NCBI GenBank assembly: GCA_003254905.1
Contig: QANU01063222.1
Span: 4,832-68,831, forward strand
Reading direction: 5' to 3'
DNA from: Nissolia schottii
Lineage: Eukaryota > Streptophyta > Magnoliopsida > Fabales > Fabaceae
DNA: 64,000 bases
The stretch's first letter is position 1. Each line of letters begins with the position of its first letter. A model generated the notes under the pieces. That model saw only the letters and a list, made by a program, of their open reading frames with translations. It ran no database searches and was not told where the DNA came from. The translations under genes were made by a program, and so were the position numbers. This document shows positions 56,917 to 64,000 of this stretch, one piece after another.

Positions 56917-59900
56917 TTAATGCATGCTACTTCGAGTTCGGACTCTGTCAATGAGCATTTGCCTTCCAGACAAATCCTCTTCATAACCAACAACCTGCAT
57001 TAATAATGAACTTATCAGGATATCATTAAGACAAAAGTGAAATGACATTCACTTGGGATACTTATTATTTATACGTCATTAGTCAACAGCCTATGCGGAA
57101 GTAACTAATTTCTGCACCAGTAAATGATAGAGAACTAAAGTAAATGATAAAGAACTAACAATACATTTTCATAAAACAAGAGAAATAATCTAGAGAAGTA
57201 ATAGGAGTCACAGATGACTAGGATAAACCTGAGATTCTGTTTGTGTTTCACTAAAACCATCATAGGTTTCTGCTCTTCCATCTCGTGATGCCTCACCATC
57301 ATCATCTTTTCTGCCACCTCTAAAAAAATTATAAACTCTACTGATTTAGAAAAGCGGTGAGAAAAAGATATGCATGGCGCTGCTGGTATAATTTGCACTT
57401 ATTTCAAAATGAAGCTTGTATAGCTTGCACCGTTTCGAAGTGAGTATTTACTATTTAGTTTCTAATGGATAACAGTTTGAAACTTATTCACCAAGCTAAA
57501 CACCCATGCGGTTGAGATGGATTTTAGTGCTGAAGCTGAAAGAAGTTTTGGGAAAAATTCCAATACTCACTTCATTTGTTTCAGCTACATAAAAGGTGCA
57601 AGCAACATCTAAGGGATTCTGAAAGGTATGCAGATGGAGGATAGTACCTCGTACATCAGCACTTTTTATAGAAAAGAAGTTCATTAAGTCAAAGATAAGA
57701 AATTACAAAAAGGTTTGGATGATGAGTTCCTCTTTCACAAAAGTGCAAAACACAAAATATAAGAAAAGAAAAACAAAATAGCAAGTAGTCCAATCACACA
57801 TTGTATTCGGTAAGGAAAATCCCCAAAAAAAAAAATATTCATTGCACATTAATTTTCATAATCTTGACATATTGACTTGGATTAATATAAAACAAGAAAA
57901 AATAGCATGATCTTCTTTAGGATAAACGAAGAATTTCATTAAGGAGAGAAGTGTAATACAAGATAATGAAGGACAAGAAATCCTCATTACAAAAATTAAC
58001 AACAGAAGAGGATGTCAAAAGAGCTTCCCAATCTCTCGTCATATCTAAAAGGGAAACCCCTCTAAAAAGAGCATGTGTTTTACACCAAGTAGAAGCCAAC
58101 TTCCTAATCCTATCCCACAGGACCTATGTTGGAGACCCAGATCCCTTTTGTGGTCAAGTATACTCGAGAAGGAAGAAAGAAAAGGGCAGAAATGAGGCCC
58201 AGGTATGGCAAACAGAAGCTGAGGTAGTTAGAACTGGAAATAACTGATAAAGGGGCAGTCAGAGGTTAGTTTAGAGGGGTATAAGACAGTTCAGAGGCTT
58301 AGGCTGTTTGTGAATCATTTGATAGAATGTTAGTTGAATAGTGGCTCTAGAACTCTCACACCAGGGAACCTGCTTAGTTAGCAGTGGTGTATTCTTCACT
58401 TTTTAGGGATTTGGCATTAGCCATTCCCTGTGATTATAAACAAGGAGTTTCTCTCATACCAAGTTCCATCAACCTACTTGTCCAATATCCTACTATTGAA
58501 GTTACGAGAGCTACGCTCCAGCCAAATACACCAAACTATAAAAACAACCAGCATGATTACCATGTGCAACCTTGTCAAACAAAAAAAAATACACCAAACT
58601 ATAAAAACAACCAGCATGATTACCATGTGCAACCTTGTCAAACAAATAAATAGCAAATCAAATGTCAATGAAGTAGCCATACAATTCACTTCGAACAAGA
58701 TGGAAAAAAGTTCTGCAGTCAGCACACTTGTACTTCTTATAAAAAATCAAACTATCCCATTAATAACTGATCAATACATACATTTCCATCAGTTCAAGGC
58801 CAATGGCAAAAGAAACACTAATAATTTTGACAAAGGAATAGATTATATAGCAAAATGACACAACATATTAAATCAAACAGAGAACTATAGAAAGCTAACC
58901 TGTTTAACCAGTGTTTAGATAATCCAAAGACAGTATGACGATTTGAATTGTCTTCACAAAGGACTGAACAATCGGATGAGTAGATCTATTCTACCATAAA
59001 GGATCACTACTTTTACAAAAATTACAAAATAAAACACAACCTCAATTAACATATAAATGTCAATTAACATATAAATGAAATTGAGCACACTAAAAGGATA
59101 CACTTCTCTCACATCCTGTGCTCCTCGGGGACCTATGATCATGCATCTTTGTGGAAAGAAAAAACAGCAAGTTAACCAAGATTCAGGATAACTTTGGACA
59201 TAGTGGAGCTAAATAAAAATATAGAAAAATTGTGTTTATTAGGATACCATGAACTAAGAAAAACTAAAATAATGTTTACCTTACTGGTCTGCTCTAACAA
59301 GTCCTCAATTGCAGCAGCAACATCAGGAACAGCATGAGAAACCTCACCAGCATCTTTAACAGTATTGTCTTCAGCAAAAACATGAATACCTGAATCTATT
59401 GCAGAAGGCACCTTATAATGTAGCCCAGGCTCTTCCGCAAGCCTTGCCTTTTTGCTGTAAATACTTGATATTTTAGAATCAGTCCCATGATTGTCAAGTC
59501 CACTACCAATGTTTTTACTTGGTTTGTTTATCAAATCTTGTGATTGACTTGGAAGCTGGGAGGTCATGTCACTTATCATTCGAACAGCCTGGGTAGGAAA
59601 TTGACTCACGGTACACGTTCCTGCCTCTTGATCTTGAGCAGTGACTTCATTTGGTAAAAATCGATCAATGGCAACAACTGCATTCTGGAAAAAAAAATGC
59701 GCATCAATAAAGAAAGAATATAACAAAGAAAATGCATGCATACATAACATGTTTATTCACGAGCATACATTAAAGCTCCCACTGCCCTGTAGACAGCCAC
59801 TATAAATATATTACCTGCTTGACACATTCAAATATCCATTCAGATGTAACTGATATGATCCCCCACTTACAAGCAGCCTCATACTTGGGCCCATTGGTGA

Positions 59901-60105
59901 ATTTACATAACAAATGGGTGACCTTCTTATTCAAAGTCTCCACAAATTTAGCTCCCAAAACAAAACACAGGTTCCTAAGTAGAATTCTGTCTTTCTCCTC
60001 ATATTGTGAAACACAGAACCGGAAGCTTTCAAATCCAGGCAAGGGAACACAGCAGGGAAGTGGAGAATAAAGAATGTGACTGCTAACATCCAGTAGGTAT
60101 CCAGC
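56917..60105 (-). CDS. MEI1: MEI1/TopBP1-like BRCT-domain protein, 3' part (six exons)
   Basis: Exons in transcript order: 60105-59815, 59684-59280, 59146-59102, 58985-58900, 57319-57229, 56994-56917, with GT-AG junctions and matching phases, giving the last 331 residues. The first exon is a BRCT domain (CCVPLPGFESFRFCVSQYEE, VTHLLCKFTNGPKYEAACKW, then ITSEWIFE-like VTSEWIFECV). Next is a linker with DVAAAIEDLLEQTSK, then FGLSKHWLN, YDGFSETQTESQ and the terminal VVGYEEDLSGRQMLIDRVRT. These match plant MEI1 (At1g77320), a multi-BRCT TopBP1 relative acting in nuclear DNA-damage response and meiosis. Upstream exons with the other BRCT domains are not in 60.1-64.0 kb, so the gene is incomplete here; a Copia element lies on its 5' side. 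Confidence 0.85.
58127..58400 (+). repeat. LTR fragment, TGTTGGAGACCCAGATCCC type
   Basis: Starts TGTTGGAGACCCAGATCCC and continues CAAGTATACTCGAGAAGGAAG and GGCCCAGGTATGGC. The same order of words follows TGTTAGGGACCTGGATCCC at 63905, so the two are LTRs of one family. The right edge is approximate. Confidence 0.55.
58525..58645. repeat. Two-copy 63-bp tandem duplication in the MEI1-like intron
   Basis: AATACACCAAACTATAAAAA through AACCTTGTCAAACAAA appears twice with period 63 and differs only in an A run. Confidence 0.9.
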
Positions 60106-60315
60106 CTTGAACATAAACATCATCATCATAGCATTAGTACGTAAACAAACAACATAAGTTCTCAAATAATCCAGTCATCAACATAATTGAAATCACCATG
60201 ACTACATTATTTTATTATCCTACTATGACTACGATAATGATTTTCCATTATTAGAGTCACCAAAAAAATAACAGGTCAGGCCTCCCCACAAAGCTTGAGG
60301 GTGAGCCTTGGCACG

Positions 60316-60740
60316 TGTTAGGACCTGGAACAGAGGAAGAAATTTTGTTTTATTGCAAACAGGAAATAGCAATTACCAATTCCCTTAGATATTGTTACAA
60401 TTCTGCTACTGAGCAGAAAACCCTAGCAGAGGATTGTTCTAGAGTTCCTACACTATCTGAATTCTTGCAAATGATTTCGCAAAAGACCCCTAGGCTCCTG
60501 AACCTGCTCTTATATGCCATTCTACTTAGCCTATACCAGTTCATGACCCCAAGATGAATTCCAGGAGATTCAAGATCAGAAAGATAGAGAGAAACCAATA
60601 TCTCAGCATCACTCCCCTGACCATAAGAAACCCAGGCTTGATCCATGTTGGAGCTCCCAAGAGTAAAGAGAGAGGCTTTCAACCACCCCTTGTCATATTT
60701 TAATATTAGTCCCACCCCAAAAATATTTTTGTTAAGTTGG
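60316..60740 (+). repeat. LTR-like segment (TGTTAGGACCTGGAAC)
   Basis: TGTTAGGACCTGG at 60316 resembles the LTR start at 63905. Immediately before it, GAGGGTGAGCCTTGGCACG looks like the head of an Au SINE cut off by the insertion. The segment ends where Copia reverse transcriptase sequence breaks off at about 60740. Confidence 0.4.
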
Positions 60741-60769
60741 AAGTCCATTACCATGATAATTAGTGTTGT

Positions 60770-61660
60770 TAAGTAGTTGATGCTACCCACCAATTGTCGA
60801 TACAACAAAGGATCTGAAAGTTGCTCACCCTCATAGGCAAGATACTTAACATTCAACTCAAGGAGTGTTGACAAGGAGTATCAACAGAGGAAGATTCTTG
60901 AAGACCAGCTAACTTTATTAACTCGTGTATAATGATGATGGTGTAAAAAAAGGCCAGAAAAATCCCCATGCACCTCCAATCCCAAGAAGTACGTAAGGTT
61001 ACCAAGATCTTTCATACAAAAGAATTTTGAAGATGCTGCTTTTAGCTGAGTAATCAATAGAGTCTGTCTCGGTGATAACAATATCATCCACATATACCAA
61101 AAGAATGACAATTCCAGCAGCAGTTTTTCGAAGAAACAATGAGGAGTCATATTTGCTTTGCACGAGGTTAAATTGAAGCAAAGTAGAACGAAACTTCTCA
61201 AACCATGCTCGAGGAGCCTATTTTAAACCATATAAGGAGCAATTCAACTTACACACTACTTTAGAAGAAGAGGAAAACAAACCAAGAGGAGGCGTCATGT
61301 ATATTTCCTCTGAGATCACCATGGAGAAAAGCACTTTTGACATCAAATTGTTGAACGGACCAGCCATGTGAGGCAACAATAACAAGAATTGTTCAAACCA
61401 TAGTCATTTTAGCTACGTGGGCAAACGTCTCCTCATAGTCAATGTCATGCTCTTGTCGCTGACCACCCAAGGCAACTAACTGAGCCTTGTAATGATCCAA
61501 AGACCCATCAGATCAAAGCTTAATTGAGTAAACACCTTTACAGCCAATGGGTTTGACGTTAGTTGGACAGTGATCAATGTCCCATGTCTAATTCTCCTAC
61601 AGTGCCTTAAGCTCCTCTTGCATTGCTCTTTGCCAACACTCATGTTTGGCTGCATGTGAA
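60770..61660 (-). pseudogene. Copia reverse transcriptase fragments
   Basis: Minus strand, several frames. EETFAHVAKMT and QQFDVKSAFLHGDL (about 61300-61450), CSLYGLK then APRAWFEKF after a stop (about 61200-61240), the catalytic YVDDIVIT (about 61080-61100), DLGNLTYFLGLEV (about 60965-61015) and DPLLYRQLVGSINYL (about 60770-60820). Stops and frameshifts throughout. Confidence 0.88.
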
Positions 61661-62073
61661 TAACAAGATGGAACAGAAATAGTGGCCAGATTAGCAGTAC
61701 AAGAGAGATGCCGTTCAGGGGGACGAGAGACTCAAGTCGATCATCTCAAGACACTCATGGCAGAATCAAGTGGAGTTGTTGCATTAGATGAGGGTAGAGA
61801 TGATGAACGTCTTTGATACACAACTCCAGGCTTGAATCATTGAGCAACAGTTGAGATATCAATAAGCCAAGACTTAGTTTTTGAAAGACTTTTACCTTGA
61901 AGCCCCGAAGTTGAAAAGGCTAAGATAATCATTTGTTGAACCATTTCAAGAGTAAGAACAGCAGCTGCAGGATTTTGAGTAGCTGTTGGTGCAGTTAAGG
62001 TCACATTTGCAGACTAAACATTACAGGAGTTGGCAAGTTTGGCTTGAAAGGCAGTTGTCTGACGATTTTGAGG

Positions 62074-62346
62074 TCAAATTAGGCACTCTTTGATGATATG
62101 TCCTAGCTTTTTGCAATAATTGCAGAATTTCTTAGTACAATTTGCAGCAGTATTTCCATAGTTTTTACAACTAAAACACTGAACAATACTCATGTCCCTA
62201 CCACTGCTTCTTCCTTGCGCCGCAAAAGCAACTTGTGGGGCAGTCAACATGTCTTGTTCAAGAGTGGCTTGCCTGGAAAGGCGCTGCTCTTCATGCAGCA
62301 ACTCAGTAAAACATGTATCCAAGGTAGGAGTAGAATCACGACTCAT
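62074..62346 (-). pseudogene. Copia gag fragment with zinc knuckle
   Basis: 90-codon minus-strand frame. SRQATLEQDMLTAPQVAFAA is followed by two Cys/His clusters, CFSCKNYGNTAANC (the expected His is Asn, so damaged) and CNYCKKLGHIIKEC (intact CX2CX4HX4C). This is the nucleocapsid end of Copia gag. The upstream gag core between 62350 and 62760 is broken. Confidence 0.75.
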
Positions 62347-63189
62347 GAGATTGGAACATTCTCAAATTCTTAACGCAGCTTCATCAAAAGTTGATCACAC
62401 TTGGTCGTCTCATGTACATCCAACACAGTATAGCAAGAGATTCTTTTTAAACCGACGCACGAACAATATCAGAAAATTCAGCCCAAAGATTTTGAAAAAC
62501 AAAAAATTATTCCTGAATAGATAAACTTCCCTGAGTATAATTAGCAATCTCACACTCCAATTGAAATCTTCTAGCTGAATTCGTTTGATTGTAGACCTTC
62601 TTCAAATACTCCCACATGGTTTTGGCAGTTTTATATGGGCATATAAGTGAAGAACAATTTGCTGATCACAAGACCCAGTGATCCAAGACATCACTCAGGC
62701 ATCCTGGATAATTCCATTGAGCCAATTGTGTAGTGTTAGTAGGAGCTTTGAAGTGCCATCTATATGTCCCCATAACTCCAATTGGTACCCAAAAGTACCA
62801 AAAACAACCCCAAGGTGTTCTAACAAGAACCAAAACCAAGACGAAATTCCACGTTGAAATTTCAGAAATTCCATGTTGGAATTTCAGAAATTCTAAGACT
62901 TAAGCTCTGTTACCATATCAAATATTCTGTTTGAATGGCTGAGTACCTTTGGCCAGACTTTTCATTCAATTTATTGATACATGTACAGAGATTATGGGCT
63001 GATTTCTAAACAGATAAACAGGGATTTCTAGACAGATATATTAGCCGATTTACAGGAATTTGAAGACTGATTCTAACTGCTATATATTCTAACTATGGAA
63101 ATCATATATATAGGCAATAACAGCTGTAATAATAAATGTAAATATAATCTATGATAACAAGACCAACAACTTGACCCATTTTCTGAAAA

Positions 63190-63892
63190 ATCTTGTTCTA
63201 CCCTCCTTGCTTCCCATCTTTTACGAGGATGCTAGTGGCTCTCTTTTGTGGCTGCATCTCATCTTGGCTCACCGCTGGAGCTGGCTCGCCATTGCCATCT
63301 AGCATTTTCGCCCACCGATCCTCAACAAACGTTGCCACGTCATCCGAATATGGAGGTTCCTGCGATGGCAGTGAGTTGATTGTGTCGCTCAAAACTAAGA
63401 CCTCCATGAATGCCAAATGCTCCTTTGCAACATGTGGTTCCAGTGGTGATGGTGGTTGGGGCGTGGTCAGGTGTTGCATAAGCCCCCCAATCCATTGCTC
63501 GTAGGCAAGTGTGTCTCGCCGTTACGGTGGTCTTCTTCAATGCGAAACCATGGCAGCACCTTTATAAGCCCTCCGTCCGCCGCTTGTGGGTCAATTCCGA
63601 CGGCTTTCGCAGTGCTTGACCACCACCACCACCTACAATCTCTCCGCTCCTTTTCCTTTTCTTTCTCGCGACATTTTCTCCCTCATGGGATGAGTCCCCC
63701 TTTGTCTCCTCACAATTTGGTGGCCACCATTGTTAACGGTTACTCGTCTTTGACCGCCATCCTGAGTTCGTGGGTGCTTATTGCCCGAAAAGGAGTTACC
63801 AAACCAAGCCTAAGTGTGACAACACCTGAGAGTTGTTCAGTAACCTGCTAAAATAGTTTCTGGATTCTCACCTTGAGGACAAGGTGGTTGTC
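63190..63892. other. Interior end of a Gypsy-like element, unassigned
   Basis: GC-richer than its surroundings with open frames on both strands, none of which I recognise. Near 63870 CACCTTGAGGACAAGGTGG matches the ACCTTGAGGACAAGGTT that precedes the 3' LTR of the chromovirus at 54.1 kb, so this is probably the 3' interior of a plus-strand Gypsy element. Confidence 0.4.
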
Positions 63893-64000
63893 AGAGGGGG
63901 GTATTGTTAGGGACCTGGATCCCTATAGACAAGTGTACAGCAGAAAGAAGCTTAGAAATAGAGATTTAGGCCACATGCCAGGCCCAGGTGTGGCCAATTA
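63893..64000 (+). repeat. Polypurine tract and start of a 3' LTR, running off the window
   Basis: AGAGGGGGGTAT directly precedes TGTTAGGGACCTGGATCCC at 63905, the arrangement of a plus-strand 3' LTR. The LTR family recurs at 58127 and probably 60316. Confidence 0.6.

Larger units (their letters stand above)
57320..58899. other. Long intron of the MEI1-like gene with transposon debris
   Basis: 1.58 kb intron, five to ten times longer than most of its neighbours. It contains an LTR-like fragment from 58127 and a 63-bp tandem duplication, and no exon-like sequence that fits the phase of the flanking exons. Confidence 0.7.
60741..63159 (-). mobile_element. Copia LTR retrotransposon, truncated and decayed
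   Basis: Minus strand. 5' LTR 63159-62915 (TGTTATCATAG start, about 245 bp), primer-binding site TGGTAACAGAGCTT (62914-62900), gag to about 62074, then RT pieces. The 3' part stops inside RNase H-proximal sequence (DPLLYRQLVGSINYLTT) at about 60770, and the 3' LTR is missing. Integrase is not recognisable, so there is also an internal deletion. No intact frame. Confidence 0.8.

Noticed and set aside
57496-57684. Candidate extra MEI1-like exon on the minus strand
   Set aside because: The exons at 58900 and 57229 already join in phase and agree with the family C terminus; the candidate has no fitting splice phase.
63456-63851. 131-codon plus-strand frame near the right edge
   Set aside because: Ser/Pro-rich with no recognised domain and followed by retroelement 3' signals; most likely noncoding Gypsy interior.

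Overview
The window is nuclear DNA from a flowering plant, most likely a eudicot. Genes with GT-AG introns sit in a matrix crowded with plant transposons (hAT, MULE, Gypsy and Copia LTR elements, a LINE, and tRNA-derived SINEs of Au type). I cannot name the species. Three single-base N positions (7923, 43979, 49877) show this is a draft assembly.

Four host genes are supported. Two are a tandem pair of receptor-like kinases (At1g11050 type; 9087-10925 and 12023-13855, both +, intronless). They are copies made by a duplication of about 2.9 kb, and a 115-bp relic of a further copy lies between them. The third is an eight-exon, 1027-codon chloroplast NAD kinase 2 gene (NADK2, 23859-30651, -). The fourth is the 3' end (six exons) of a BRCT-domain gene of the MEI1/TopBP1 type (56917-60105, -); its 5' half lies beyond the Copia element to the right or outside the window. 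The products act independently: signalling at the plasma membrane, NADP supply in the plastid, and DNA-damage or meiotic checkpoint work in the nucleus.

Layout: 1-6.5 kb AT-rich intergenic DNA with a non-autonomous hAT that carries a nested solo LTR; 6.5-8.6 kb a minisatellite, a CACTA-like terminus and a duplication across an N; 9-14.7 kb the kinase pair; 15.9-19.9 kb a decayed MULE; 20-21.6 kb a LINE carrying a SINE; 22.6-23.0 kb a CCA repeat; 23.9-30.7 kb NADK2; 32.1-36.5 kb a gag-only LTR retrotransposon; 37-51.6 kb a nest in which a solo LTR and an internally deleted LTR element are inserted into a decayed DNA-transposon gene; 53.5-56.4 kb a rearranged chromovirus with an inverted LTR; 56.9-60.1 kb MEI1-like; 60.3-64 kb Copia and Gypsy remains.

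Most of the biological story is transposon archaeology. Several elements have target-site duplications that can be read directly, so the order of insertion can be worked out. The least explained features are the clustered palindrome CCGCT(C/G)AGCGG in two related solo LTRs and the roughly 380-bp-arm inverted repeat in the chromovirus.
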